From NCBI GenBank assembly GCA_947307055.1, contig CAMZHX010000003.1, forward strand, positions 62,001 to 126,000: 64,000 bases of DNA, written 5' to 3'. Position numbers and translations under genes: made by a program. Below the pieces are notes generated by a model. The model was not told where the DNA came from, ran no database searches, and saw nothing but the letters and a program-made list of their open reading frames with translations. Origin of the DNA: an uncultured Selenomonadales bacterium. GTDB lineage: Bacteria; Bacillota; Negativicutes; Selenomonadales; Selenomonadaceae. Each line of letters begins with the position of its first letter. The first letter of the stretch is position 1. Positions 9,015 to 17,180 of this stretch are shown piece after piece.

Positions 9015-9101
9015 ATGCGTAATGCGCAATGCGTAATGATTTTGAATGTTTCTGTGCCCGCGGTTGGGCATTTTTCTTTTGGCGAAAAGTTTTCCCCCTA
9101 A
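9015..9101 (+). CDS. Possible 28-codon ORF after the riboswitch (doubtful)
   Basis: An ATG at 9015 is placed about nine bases after GGAAGGAGA and opens a 28-codon frame that ends at 9101. Its first nine codons are made by the dispersed GCGTAATGC repeat, and a terminator hairpin lies inside the frame. It may be a small leader peptide, but more likely it is the scar of a lost B12-regulated gene. No family resemblance seen. Confidence 0.2.
   Translation: MRNAQCVMILNVSVPAVGHFSFGEKFSP
9055..9080 (+). terminator. Terminator downstream of the riboswitch
   Basis: TGCCC (9055-9059) and GGGCA (9066-9070) form a short stem followed by TTTTTCTTTT. It would end the riboswitch transcript at about 9080, leaving an RNA of about 280 bases. 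Confidence 0.55.
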
Positions 9102-9177
9102 TCGGGGACATTGCTCATACATTTCTTTGCTGAGGAATCAGCGGCTCCCGTCGAGTTGGCAGGAGTTTTTTTCTTAT

Positions 9178-9208
9178 AAAAAAAGACCCGAACGACTTCG
9201 TCCGAGCC
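9178..9208 (-). terminator. Terminator of the purine gene cluster
   Basis: On the minus strand GGCTCGGACG (9208-9199) pairs with CGTTCGGGTC (9194-9185) over ten positions with three G-U pairs, followed by seven T. It lies just after the PurN-PurH stop codon. Confidence 0.8.
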
Positions 9209-9224
9209 GGAAAATTTTCTGCGA

Positions 9225-10412
9225 TTAAATTTCGGAAAGGTAATTGGTTATAGCCGAGTCGTAGTCCGCCGTGTGTGCGAAAGCTTCCGCCGCTAAACTC
9301 TTGCGCACGTCGAAGGGAATTTCGCCCTTGTCGGCAATGAGCTTTGCAATTTCTTCGTAGCGGTCGGGATTAGTCACGACGGTCACGAATTTAAAATTCT
9401 TCGCCGCCGCCCGAATCATCGCGGGGCCGCCAATGTCGATATTTTCTATCGCGTCTTCAAGCGTGACATTGGGCTTACGAATCGTCCGCTTGAACGGGTA
9501 CAAGTTCACGACGACAAGATCAATCGGCTCAATGCCATTTTCCGCCATTTGCTTGAGGTGTTCGGGATTATCGCGCACAGCCAAAATCCCGCCGTGAATT
9601 TTCGGGTTGAGAGTTTTGACGCGCCCGTTCATAATTTCGGGAAAGCCGGTCAAGTCGCTGACGTAGGTGACAGGAATGCCTGCCGCTCGAATCGCTTTAC
9701 CGGTGCCGCCCGTGCTGATAATCTCGACGCCGCAACGACTAAGTTTCCTCGCGAATTCCACCACGTCAAGTTTGTTCGATACGCTGATTAACGCCCGTTT
9801 AATTTTCATTTTGCCGCCTCCAATCTGAACCTTTCGCCCGACGATTTTAAGTCGCCCGTCGATGAATAATTTTATTGCCAGCGGGTAAAGCTTGTGCTCC
9901 TGCTCCAAGACTCGCGCCGCTAAACTTTCTTCCGTATCGCCCTCTTTGACTTCGACCGCCGCTTGAAGGATTATCGGGCCGGAGTCGGTGCCCTCGTCGA
10001 CGAAATGAACCGTGCAGCCCGAAACTTTCGCGCCGTAAGCCAAAACGTCACGATGCGCATGAGCTCCAGGAAAGGCCGGTAGTAATGACGGGTGGATATT
10101 CATTATGCGCCCCTCGAAACGTTTGACGAAGTCGCCGCTCAAAATTCGCATGAAGCCCGCCAAAATTACCAAGTCGACGCCCTTGAGATGTTTTAAAAGT
10201 TCCGCCTCGAAGTCTGCGCGGTCGGAGAAATTTTTCCGGTCAACGCAGATATTTTTTATGCCTACTTCCTCTGCCCGCTCCAATGCTCGGACGTTCGGTT
10301 TGTCGGTCAGCACGATTGAAATTTGCGCCGCTAAAAAGCCTTGATGGATCGCGTCGATTATCGATTGCAAATTCGAGCCGCGCCCCGAACATAAAACCCC
10401 CAACTTAATCAC
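9225..10412 (-). CDS. purN: Fusion of GAR transformylase (PurN) and IMP cyclohydrolase (N-terminal PurH)
   Basis: A 395-residue fusion of two purine enzymes. Residues 1-200 are PurN: formyl-folate binding and catalytic elements [24 protein letters not shown] (catalytic Asn and His) and [10 protein letters not shown]. Residues 202-395 match only the N-terminal MGS-like IMP cyclohydrolase domain of PurH ([44 protein letters not shown]), ending where the AICAR transformylase domain would start. That second half of PurH must be encoded elsewhere or replaced (for example by PurP or a separate transformylase). An ATG at 9809 opens the PurH part in frame, seven bases after GGAGG (9817-9821), so separate translation of the second domain is possible. 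The start overlaps the purM end by eight bases. Confidence 0.92.
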   Translation of the reverse strand: MIKLGVLCSGRGSNLQSIIDAIHQGFLAAQISIVLTDKPNVRALERAEEVGIKNICVDRKNFSDRADFEAELLKHLKGVDLVILAGFMRILSGDFVKRFEGRIMNIHPSLLPAFPGAHAHRDVLAYGAKVSGCTVHFVDEGTDSGPIILQAAVEVKEGDTEESLAARVLEQEHKLYPLAIKLFIDGRLKIVGRKVQIGGGKMKIKRALISVSNKLDVVEFARKLSRCGVEIISTGGTGKAIRAAGIPVTYVSDLTGFPEIMNGRVKTLNPKIHGGILAVRDNPEHLKQMAENGIEPIDLVVVNLYPFKRTIRKPNVTLEDAIENIDIGGPAMIRAAAKNFKFVTVVTNPDRYEEIAKLIADKGEIPFDVRKSLAAEAFAHTADYDSAITNYLSEI

Positions 10413-11424
10413 TTAAATCACCCCCTAAAATTTCTACGCCAGTACCCTCAACAATTCTTCCCATTTTGTAGCCGTCAATTTCTTCGGCAATTTCGGCGTC
10501 GACAATCAAAATCATGCCAACGCCGCAGTTAAACGTTCTGAACATCTCGCGTCGCGAAACATTGCCCCAACTCTGCAACAGCCTAAAAATTGTCGGGACG
10601 CTCCACGAGTCAGCATCAATCGTCGCGCTTAAACCTTCGGGCAATGCTCGCGGAATGTTATCGTAGAAGCCACCGCCGGTTATGTGAACCAGTCCATGAA
10701 TTTTTTCGCCGAATTTTTTGATAAGCGGCAGACAAATCGCGGGATAAAGTTTCGTGGGCGTCAAGAGTTCCTCGCCAATCGTCTTGCCGAGTTCCGGAAT
10801 TTTTTCGTCGCCCTTAAAGCCCATGCGCTCGAAAACAATTTTCCGCACGAGACTAAAGCCATTGGAATGGAGCCCGCTCGACGGCAAGCCGATTAGAATG
10901 TCGCCGACCTTGACTCGCGCAGGAGTTATCAGCGATTTCTTTTCGACAACACCGACCGCAAACCCTGCAATGTCGTATTCGCCGGCGGGATAAAAGCCGC
11001 TCATTTCAGCAGTCTCGCCGCCAATCAGCGCACAACCCGATTCCTTGCAAGCATTTGCGACGCCGCGAACAATTTCAGCGACCTGCGCGGGAATCAACTT
11101 GCCAACCGCTAAGTAGTCTAGGAAAAATAACGGCTCGGCTCCCTGAACTAAAATATCATTGACGCACATAGCGACCGCGTCCTGACCAATCGTGTCGTGC
11201 TTATCGAGCAGGAACGCGATTTTTAATTTAGTGCCGACGCCGTCAGTGCCAGAAACTAAAATCGGCTCGTCGTAATTTTTCAGCGCGAACAGCCCGCCGA
11301 ATCCTCCCAAGTCTCCTAAAACTTCTGGGCGATAAGTCGCGCGGACAAAATTTTTAATCAGCCGAACCGATTCGTTGCCCGCGTCAATGTCGACGCCCGA
11401 ATCTTTGTAAGTCATCTGCTCCAT
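10405..11424 (-). CDS. purM: Phosphoribosylformylglycinamidine cyclo-ligase (AIR synthetase)
   Basis: Makes aminoimidazole ribonucleotide from FGAM with ATP, in the fifth step of purine synthesis. The 339-residue protein starts with the usual [13 protein letters not shown]. It carries the ATP-site sequences [13 protein letters not shown] and [11 protein letters not shown] and the C-terminal [13 protein letters not shown]. Length is typical. Its start codon overlaps the stop codon of the preceding sugar epimerase-like gene by one base (TAATG), so it is translationally coupled to a gene of a different pathway. Confidence 0.96.
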   Translation of the reverse strand: MEQMTYKDSGVDIDAGNESVRLIKNFVRATYRPEVLGDLGGFGGLFALKNYDEPILVSGTDGVGTKLKIAFLLDKHDTIGQDAVAMCVNDILVQGAEPLFFLDYLAVGKLIPAQVAEIVRGVANACKESGCALIGGETAEMSGFYPAGEYDIAGFAVGVVEKKSLITPARVKVGDILIGLPSSGLHSNGFSLVRKIVFERMGFKGDEKIPELGKTIGEELLTPTKLYPAICLPLIKKFGEKIHGLVHITGGGFYDNIPRALPEGLSATIDADSWSVPTIFRLLQSWGNVSRREMFRTFNCGVGMILIVDAEIAEEIDGYKMGRIVEGTGVEILGGDLSD

Positions 11425-12356
11425 TAGAAATTCTCCCGAAAATATTCAATCGTGACTTTCAACCCGTCTTCAAGTTTGACCGTCGGCTGCCAATTCAATT
11501 TTTCTTTGGCAAGCTCAATCATCGGACAACGTTGCGTCGGGTCGTCTTGCGGCAACGGGCGATAAATTATTTTCGACTTGCTCCCCGTCAATTTCAAAAC
11601 CAACTCGGCAAGCTCCAACATTGTGAATTCGCCCGGATTGCCCAAATTAACAGGCCCCTTGAAATTTTCAACGTTCATCATCTTGACAAGCCCGTCAATC
11701 AAATCGTCGACGTAACAAAAACTGCGCGTTTGTTTGCCGTCGCCGTAAATCGTAATGTCCTCACCCGTCAAAGCTTGCATGATAAAATTCGAGACGACGC
11801 GCCCGTCATTAGCCGTCATGCGCGGTCCGTAGGTATTGAAAATCCGCACGACGCGAATATCAAGCCCGTGTTGCCTGTGATAGTCGAAGAAAAGAGTTTC
11901 GGCAGTGCGCTTGCCCTCGTCGTAGCAGGCGCGAATGCCTATGGGATTGACTGCACCGCGATAGCTTTCAGGTTGCGGGTGGACTTTCGGGTCGCCGTAA
12001 ACTTCAGAGGTGCTCGCCTGCAAAACTCGCGCATTATTCTGCTTAGCACAACCTAAAGAGTTCAACGCGCCCATAACATTTGTTTTAATCGTGCGGACGG
12101 GGTCGCGCTGATAATGCACGGGGCTTGCCGGACACGCCAAATTGAAAATCCAATCGACTTCGGCGTAAATCGGCTGAATGACATCGTGGCGCATGATTTC
12201 AAAATTCGGATTGCTCAAAAGGTGCGCTATATTCTTTTTTCTTCCCGTGAAGAAATTGTCTAGGCAAATGACTTCGTGCCCGTCGTTTATCAGTCTGTCG
12301 CAAAGGTGCGAGCCTAAAAAACCCGCGCCACCCGTTACCAAAACTCTTTTGCCCAA
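11424..12356 (-). CDS. UDP-glucuronate decarboxylase-like NAD-dependent epimerase/dehydratase
   Basis: Extended short-chain dehydrogenase of about 310 residues. It has the Rossmann motif [22 protein letters not shown], and the catalytic Tyr-x-x-x-Lys in YDEGKRTAE. The LACPASP and YDEGKR blocks are typical of UDP-xylose synthase, which oxidises and decarboxylates UDP-glucuronate to UDP-xylose. I infer the start TTG at 12356: GGAG lies eight bases upstream and the protein then begins GKRVLVTGG. The frame from 12398 adds a non-homologous stretch. It sits inside a purine cluster rather than a polysaccharide cluster. Confidence 0.85.
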   Translation of the reverse strand: MGKRVLVTGGAGFLGSHLCDRLINDGHEVICLDNFFTGRKKNIAHLLSNPNFEIMRHDVIQPIYAEVDWIFNLACPASPVHYQRDPVRTIKTNVMGALNSLGCAKQNNARVLQASTSEVYGDPKVHPQPESYRGAVNPIGIRACYDEGKRTAETLFFDYHRQHGLDIRVVRIFNTYGPRMTANDGRVVSNFIMQALTGEDITIYGDGKQTRSFCYVDDLIDGLVKMMNVENFKGPVNLGNPGEFTMLELAELVLKLTGSKSKIIYRPLPQDDPTQRCPMIELAKEKLNWQPTVKLEDGLKVTIEYFRENF

Positions 12357-12421
12357 AATATCATCTCCAATAACTAAACAGGGGACAAGGGAAATCACAA
12401 TCCCTTATCCCCCGAAAATTT

Positions 12422-12787
12422 TTAATACTCCCCGATAATCCTTTCTCTCATAACCGTGTACATTGCCCATTCAATCGGTGTAGCTTGCGGCGTAGCTTTG
12501 CCCGAAAAGCCTTGCGAGTTCGTGAAGTCAACATCCGCGGCGTCGTTATCAAGATCGAAGAAAGTATAATCCAAATAGTGAATGCCGCCGTATTGATCGA
12601 CCATTTTAAGTGTTGCGTAGGAAATAAACATGCGGTGTTCATTTTTGTAATGTATGGTGTCGGTCATGACGTAGCATTCGTAGCCGGTGGCGGGCGACAT
12701 TCCGACGTAAACTTCAGCCGCCTCGACTTTAACACCCGCGCAGATTATCAGCCCGATTACCGCCGCCATTAAAAATTTTCTCAACAT
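12422..12787 (-). CDS. Small secreted protein of unknown function
   Basis: A 121-residue protein with a clear signal peptide (MLRKFLMAAVIGLIICAG, cleavage likely after VEA). The mature part of about 97 residues is rich in Tyr and Asp and looks like a small beta domain (YVGMSPATGYECYVMTDTI, YATLKMVDQYGGIHYLDYT). It lies between purC and the epimerase gene on the same strand with short gaps, so it is probably co-transcribed. Similar small secreted proteins occur in Selenomonadales, but I do not recognise a named family. Confidence 0.75.
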   Translation of the reverse strand: MLRKFLMAAVIGLIICAGVKVEAAEVYVGMSPATGYECYVMTDTIHYKNEHRMFISYATLKMVDQYGGIHYLDYTFFDLDNDAADVDFTNSQGFSGKATPQATPIEWAMYTVMRERIIGEY

Positions 12788-12797
12788 GAAGATTGCC

Positions 12798-13505
12798 TCA
12801 CATTGTCAAGCGGTCGAGCATTTCTTTGTAAGCCTCTTTGACGCCGCCCAAATCTTGACGGAATCTATCTTTATCAAGCTTTTCATGCGTGACGACATCC
12901 CAGAAGCGGCAGTTATCGGGCGAAATTTCGTCAGCTAAAATAACTTCGCCGTAATCGCCGCGTCCGAACTCAAGCTTAAAGTCAATCAGGTCGACATTCT
13001 TAGCCTTGAGCAGGTCGCGCAGAATCGTATTGACGGAAAAGGCGACGTGTTCCATTTGGTTAAGCTCGTCGATTTTAGCCAAGTCAAGCGACATAATGTG
13101 ATAGCGATTGAGCATGGGGTCGCCGAGCTCGTCGCTCTTGTAGTAGTATTCGATAACGGGGACGGTAAGCGGCGTACCTTCTTCGAGTCCGAGACGTTTG
13201 ACGAGCGAGCCGGCGACGATATTGCGCACGACGACTTCCAACTTAATCATGTCGAGTTTTTTGACAAGCATTTCGCGTTCGCCAACATTTTCGATGAAGT
13301 GGCTTTTAATGCCGCGCGCTTTGAGCTGCTTGAAAAAGAATTGGCTAATTTTGTTGTTGATAACGCCTTTGCCCTCAATGATGCCGTGTTTTTCGCCGTT
13401 GAGCGCAGTGGCGTCGTCCTTGAAGTAAATCAAAAGCTCGTTGGGGTTGTCGGTCTCGAAAACAGTTTTCGCTTTGCCCTCGTAGAGAAGATTGCCTTTA
13501 ATCAT
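12798..13505 (-). CDS. purC: SAICAR synthetase
   Basis: Phosphoribosylaminoimidazole-succinocarboxamide synthase, 235 residues, joining CAIR and aspartate with ATP. Family sequences include LLYEGKAKTVFET, FKDDATALNGEKHG, EVVVRNIVAGSL and LADEISPDNCRFWD. The start is placed at 13505 because AGGAGG lies eight bases upstream of ATG-ATT-AAA-GGC and length then matches the family. The longer frame from 13529 has an extra non-conserved leader. Confidence 0.96.
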   Translation of the reverse strand: MIKGNLLYEGKAKTVFETDNPNELLIYFKDDATALNGEKHGIIEGKGVINNKISQFFFKQLKARGIKSHFIENVGEREMLVKKLDMIKLEVVVRNIVAGSLVKRLGLEEGTPLTVPVIEYYYKSDELGDPMLNRYHIMSLDLAKIDELNQMEHVAFSVNTILRDLLKAKNVDLIDFKLEFGRGDYGEVILADEISPDNCRFWDVVTHEKLDKDRFRQDLGGVKEAYKEMLDRLTM

Positions 13506-13525
13506 TTTAAAACCTCCTAAAAGCT

Positions 13526-14326
13526 TCATAGTACCAACGTTTCCAAATCGTCGGGCACATAAATTTTACCACTGAAATATTTTTGCCCCTCCGCGCAGTA
13601 AAGCTTTTTCCGCGCAGAAAGATTTTTGTCTTCGGTGTGATACAGCAACAAATTTTTGACGTGAAGTTCTTCGGCAAGTTCGCAAGCGTCTTTTACCGTC
13701 GAATGATTTTTGCCGTAAGGGTCAAAGAGGTCGGCTTGCGAATAAAGGCAAAACGCCTCGTGCAACAGCCACTCGGAATTTTCAGCGTAAACTTTTCCGA
13801 ATTCGTTACAAGGTTCGTCGCCGCAACACGTCAATTTTTTTGAGCCGCTGATGTCCATTGAAAAACCGAATTGCTTTGTTTTGGTCGAGTGAATGTCAAA
13901 AAAAGTCGTCGGGCGTCCGATAATGTTCAAAACTTCGCCGTCGGCAACGGGAATGAAGTGGAGCCGCTCGCCGATAAATTTAGTCTCTTTGGGCTGAAGG
14001 AGTTTTTTGGCAATATCTTCGAGCAGTTGCAGAACTTCGGCATGAGCATAAATTTTAGCCTCGCCGTCGTACTCGCGCTGATTCATATATTGGCAAATCA
14101 TGCGCACTAGCCACAAAATACCGGTGAAGTGGTCAACGTGTTTATGCGTTAAAAAAATTTCGCGCATATCCTGCCAATTAAAGCCCGCGTGTTTGAGTTG
14201 GCGAAGAATGCCGCTACCGCCCCCGCCGTCAACCAGAAAATTTTTATCGCCGTCGCTTATCACAAAGCAAGTGTTGTAACATTCGGTGACAAGCGCATTA
14301 CCCGTGCCGAGCATCGTGAGTTTCAA
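13526..14326 (-). CDS. Metallo-beta-lactamase-fold hydrolase, RNase Z-like
   Basis: A 266-residue protein of the metallo-beta-lactamase superfamily. The canonical zinc motif HxHxDH is complete in LTHKHVDHFTG, with a glycine-rich GGGGSG turn before it and a late LLLYHTED histidine. The overall order resembles RNase Z/ElaC-like hydrolases rather than lactamases or glyoxalase II. Substrate unknown. It lies between purB and purC with 12- and 20-base gaps, so it is part of the same operon. There is no signal peptide, so it is cytoplasmic. Confidence 0.85.
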   Translation of the reverse strand: MKLTMLGTGNALVTECYNTCFVISDGDKNFLVDGGGGSGILRQLKHAGFNWQDMREIFLTHKHVDHFTGILWLVRMICQYMNQREYDGEAKIYAHAEVLQLLEDIAKKLLQPKETKFIGERLHFIPVADGEVLNIIGRPTTFFDIHSTKTKQFGFSMDISGSKKLTCCGDEPCNEFGKVYAENSEWLLHEAFCLYSQADLFDPYGKNHSTVKDACELAEELHVKNLLLYHTEDKNLSARKKLYCAEGQKYFSGKIYVPDDLETLVL

Positions 14327-14338
14327 AAAGTTTTCCTC

Positions 14339-15631
14339 CTAAAGTCCGAATCGTTCAAAAATCATATCAACATGGCGCAAGAAAAATTTGTAGTCGAAAC
14401 AATCGGCGATTTCTTCCGCGCTCAAATATTTCGTGATGTCGGGGTCGCTGGCGACATTGCTTTGAAAATCTTCGCCTTCCATCCAACGTTTCATAGCGTT
14501 GCGCTGAACCCATTTATAAGCGTCCTCGCGCAAAACGCCCTTGCCGACAATCTCAAGCATGAGACGCTGACTGTAAATCAAGCCGCCCGTCCGATTCATA
14601 TTATGCAACATTGCGGCGGGATAAACAAGAAGTTTGTCGACGATATTTGTAATTTTTCTCGTGCAGTAGTCGACGTTGATAGTGGAATCGGGCAAAATGA
14701 CGCGCTCAACCGAGCTGTGCGAAATGTCGCGCTCGTGCCAAAGGGTAATATCTTCCATAGCGGCAAGGGCATTTCCTCTGACAAGACGAGCCATACCCGC
14801 GACGCGTTCGCAGTTAATTGGGTTGCGTTTATGCGGCATAGCGGACGATCCCTTTTGCCCCGGCGAAAAATATTCTTCGGCCTCGCGAATGTCGGTTCGT
14901 TGCAGGTTGCGAATTTCGGTCGCGACTTTCTCAAGTGTGCTCGCGACAATCGCCAAAGTTGTCATGTATTCGGCGTGGCGGTCGCGCTGTATAACTTGAG
15001 TAGCAAGGCGGACGGGCGTCAAGTCCAATTTCTTGCAGACAAGCTCTTCAATTTTCGGGTCGATATTGGAATAAGTGCCGACTGCGCCGCTCAACTTCCC
15101 GACGCTGACAATTTTTTTAGCGTGTTCGACGCGCTCAATATCCCGTTCGACCTCCGCGCTCCAAAGCAAAAGTTTAAGCCCGAAAGTCATCGGCTCGGCG
15201 TGGATGCCGTGCGTGCGACCTATGCAAGGCGTGTGTTTGAATTCGACTGCGCGGCGTCTCAAAACTTCGCGGAACTTTTTCAAATCGTCGAGGATAATTT
15301 CGGCGGAACGTTTCATCATCAGACAAATCGCGGTGTCCTTAACGTCGCTGGAAGTCAAGCCCTTATGAATGTACTTGGAATCCTCGCCGACGTATTCGCC
15401 GACGCAAGTCAGGAAGGCAATAATATCGTGGTGGGTGACCGATTCGATTTCGTGAATGCGTTCGAGATTGAAAGCGGCTTTAGCGCGAATATTTTTAGCG
15501 GCCTCAACGGGGATTTCTCCGAGTTCAGCCATAGCGTCGCAGGCGGCAAGTTCCACGTCGAGAATTGTTTGCCATTCGTTTTCAATCGACCAGAGTTTTC
15601 CCATTTCCGGCAAGGTGTAGCGTTCAATCAT
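14339..15631 (-). CDS. purB: Adenylosuccinate lyase
   Basis: Fumarase-superfamily lyase acting twice in purine synthesis (SAICAR to AICAR, adenylosuccinate to AMP). The 430-residue protein contains the family signature GSSAMPHKRNP, with the catalytic Ser loop, and the second catalytic region GRTHGIHAEP. It begins with the usual MIERYTLPEMGKLWS. It is the first gene of the purine cluster on this strand. A long open frame on the opposite strand over this gene is a shadow. Confidence 0.97.
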   Translation of the reverse strand: MIERYTLPEMGKLWSIENEWQTILDVELAACDAMAELGEIPVEAAKNIRAKAAFNLERIHEIESVTHHDIIAFLTCVGEYVGEDSKYIHKGLTSSDVKDTAICLMMKRSAEIILDDLKKFREVLRRRAVEFKHTPCIGRTHGIHAEPMTFGLKLLLWSAEVERDIERVEHAKKIVSVGKLSGAVGTYSNIDPKIEELVCKKLDLTPVRLATQVIQRDRHAEYMTTLAIVASTLEKVATEIRNLQRTDIREAEEYFSPGQKGSSAMPHKRNPINCERVAGMARLVRGNALAAMEDITLWHERDISHSSVERVILPDSTINVDYCTRKITNIVDKLLVYPAAMLHNMNRTGGLIYSQRLMLEIVGKGVLREDAYKWVQRNAMKRWMEGEDFQSNVASDPDITKYLSAEEIADCFDYKFFLRHVDMIFERFGL

Positions 15632-15648
15632 TTAAAAAGCTCCTTTCT

Positions 15649-15732
15649 TGTAAGGGAAATGGGAGAAGGGAGAAGGGAAAAGGGTTTTGAACTTTTCCCA
15701 TTTCCCATTTCCCATTTCCCTTTCCCCTTTAC
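15649..15732. repeat. Purine-rich inverted repeat element, copy 1
   Basis: A left arm built of GGGAAATGGGAGAAGGG-like units is followed by TTTTGAAC and a complementary right arm of TTTCCCATTTCCC units. The roughly 80-bp element could fold into a long imperfect hairpin between purB and the upstream gene. Related copies lie at 48044-48146 and, left arm only, at 60930-60968. Confidence 0.8.
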
Positions 15733-16715
15733 AAATCTAAGTAATAATGCATCGACAACTCAACAAGCTCATCGGCAACGAGCGAATGAAAGCCCGCGAA
15801 CGATAAATTTTCGGACATAGCGGAGAATGTGTAATGCCCGACAGCCCACGCCGCGACCTGTTGAGTCTCTGAAATTTTAGCGATATAAATAGTCGTGCCG
15901 GTCGTGGTATCGACGCGCCACTTGACGCCGGTCACGCCGCTTATGTCCCGAAGTTCTTCGCCGTCGGTGCGCTTATGAGTTCTGACCGTCAAAGAAACTG
16001 TCGGTTCCCATCTGCGACCGTAACGCACTTCGACGATACCCGGCTGAGCGTAAATCGCGGTGATTTCGTAGCCGGACTTCTTAGGCATGTAAAGCGGGGT
16101 GAAGTGGACTGCGCGGGCGACTTCAGCGAAATTGGCGTAGATAGCTTTTTGGTCGGAGATTGCGACGGTCTCAGTTGGTTGCGGTGTGACGCTTGGTTTA
16201 GAAATTGCTGGCGATTCGGGAGTTGGGTTTATCGTAACGACTTCGGACTTTGGCGGCTCGACCGTCGGAGGTTTGACTGGCTCGACAGTTGGCGGCTTAA
16301 CGGGTTCGGGCTTGACGGGTTCGGGCTTAATGGGTTCGGGTTTAGCGGGCGTCGGCTCAGGCTCAATAACAACAACTGGCTCATCACTACGCCGCGTTTC
16401 CTTATTGTTCTTAGCCTTCTTATTGTCTCTGCGTTTAAGTTCTTCAAGTTTGCGCTCGTTAGCCTTTTCCTTTTCTTTGCGAGCCTGCTTTAATTTTTTC
16501 TTGCGCTCCTTTATCTCCTTATCGGTCTCCTGCGTTCGTTCGGTCGAAATGCTTTCGGTCAGCGTAGGATTTATATCGTCGAGGCGTTCTTCTTCTTTAT
16601 CCTGCTCGGCCGCTATGAGTGCTAATTCCCTATCCTCTTGCGCCGCTTGAGTTGTAAGCGGAAATTGAATCGCCGCCAAAATCATCAGCGTTGCGATTTT
16701 CTGTACGAACTTCAA
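15729..16715 (-). CDS. Exported protein with proline-rich repeats and a DUF4367-like C-terminal domain
   Basis: A 328-residue protein with a signal peptide (LMILAAIQFPLTTQAAQ). A highly charged helical stretch rich in K, E and R follows (about residues 30-110), then tandem PEPVKP/PPTVEP repeats (about 115-165), which would make a rigid spacer across the periplasm or wall. The C-terminal 135 residues are globular (SGYEITAIYAQPGIVEVRYG, then DISGVTGVKWRVD) and resemble the DUF4367 type seen in Firmicute exported proteins; that match is from memory. It starts at a TTG after GGAGG and has its own promoter at 16756-16784. Confidence 0.8.
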   Translation of the reverse strand: MKFVQKIATLMILAAIQFPLTTQAAQEDRELALIAAEQDKEEERLDDINPTLTESISTERTQETDKEIKERKKKLKQARKEKEKANERKLEELKRRDNKKAKNNKETRRSDEPVVVIEPEPTPAKPEPIKPEPVKPEPVKPPTVEPVKPPTVEPPKSEVVTINPTPESPAISKPSVTPQPTETVAISDQKAIYANFAEVARAVHFTPLYMPKKSGYEITAIYAQPGIVEVRYGRRWEPTVSLTVRTHKRTDGEELRDISGVTGVKWRVDTTTGTTIYIAKISETQQVAAWAVGHYTFSAMSENLSFAGFHSLVADELVELSMHYYLDL

Positions 16716-16755
16716 AAAATATTCCTCCTCGTGACGTAAGATTTTGCTCGCGCCG

Positions 16756-16784
16756 ATTATAATTCAAAAAAGTTTTTATCGCAA
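16756..16784 (-). promoter_or_regulatory. Promoter of the proline-rich exported protein
   Basis: Minus-strand TTGCGA (16784-16779), 17-base spacer, TATAAT (16761-16756), about 40 bases before the start codon. Confidence 0.6.
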
Positions 16785-16787
16785 CAA

Positions 16788-16860
16788 AAAAGGCGAAGGC
16801 TTGCGCCTCCGTCTCTGCTATGCTTTAGAGAAAATGATTTTTTCCATATCTCACCTCCCT
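16788..16860 (-). other. Nine-codon ORF with strong ribosome site and downstream terminator
   Basis: On the minus strand GGGAGGTGAG precedes ATG at 16847, which opens a frame encoding MEKIIFSKA and ends at TAG (16818). It is followed by a GGCG...CGCC hairpin and TTTTTT (about 16812-16788). Upstream is a GCCGAA...TTCGGC hairpin (about 16930-16900). It may be a leader peptide or a remnant of a small regulatory transcript. The rest of the 465-bp gap between 16716 and 17180 holds only the two promoters listed. Confidence 0.35.
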
Positions 16861-17120
16861 ATTGCCGATGATTGGTGGTCATGGCAGAAGATTTTGCCGC
16901 CGAAACGATGCGGGGACATCCTTCGGCTTTGTGGCGTTTATGTTGTTTTAATGGGATTATCTTGATTATATTTGAAGATGCTTAGAGAATTCTTAGAATC
17001 AACTAATTTTTCTCCCTAAAAAGCTTTGCTAACTTTAGCAGAAATTTTCTTAGTTTGCAAGCCAATATCTAAAAATTTTTCGTCGCAACAAAAAATATTG
17101 TATTCAACGCGGCGCAAGTC

Positions 17121-17149
17121 TTGAAATTATTCAGCGCGCCGAATATAAT
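17121..17149 (+). promoter_or_regulatory. Promoter of the malic enzyme gene
   Basis: TTGAAA (17121-17126), 17-base spacer, TATAAT (17144-17149). Near-perfect housekeeping promoter 32 bases before the GTG start. Confidence 0.8.
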
Positions 17150-17180
17150 TGCAAAAGTTTTTTGTTAGGAGGAATTAGAA

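Noticed and set aside
14189..15820. 543-residue open frame on the plus strand
   Set aside because: It lies antisense over purB and part of its neighbour, has no ribosome site or recognisable domain, and follows from the codon usage of purB.
15975..16650. Two plus-strand frames with Gly/Leu or Ser/Gly repeats
   Set aside because: They are antisense reads of the proline-rich repeats of the exported protein.
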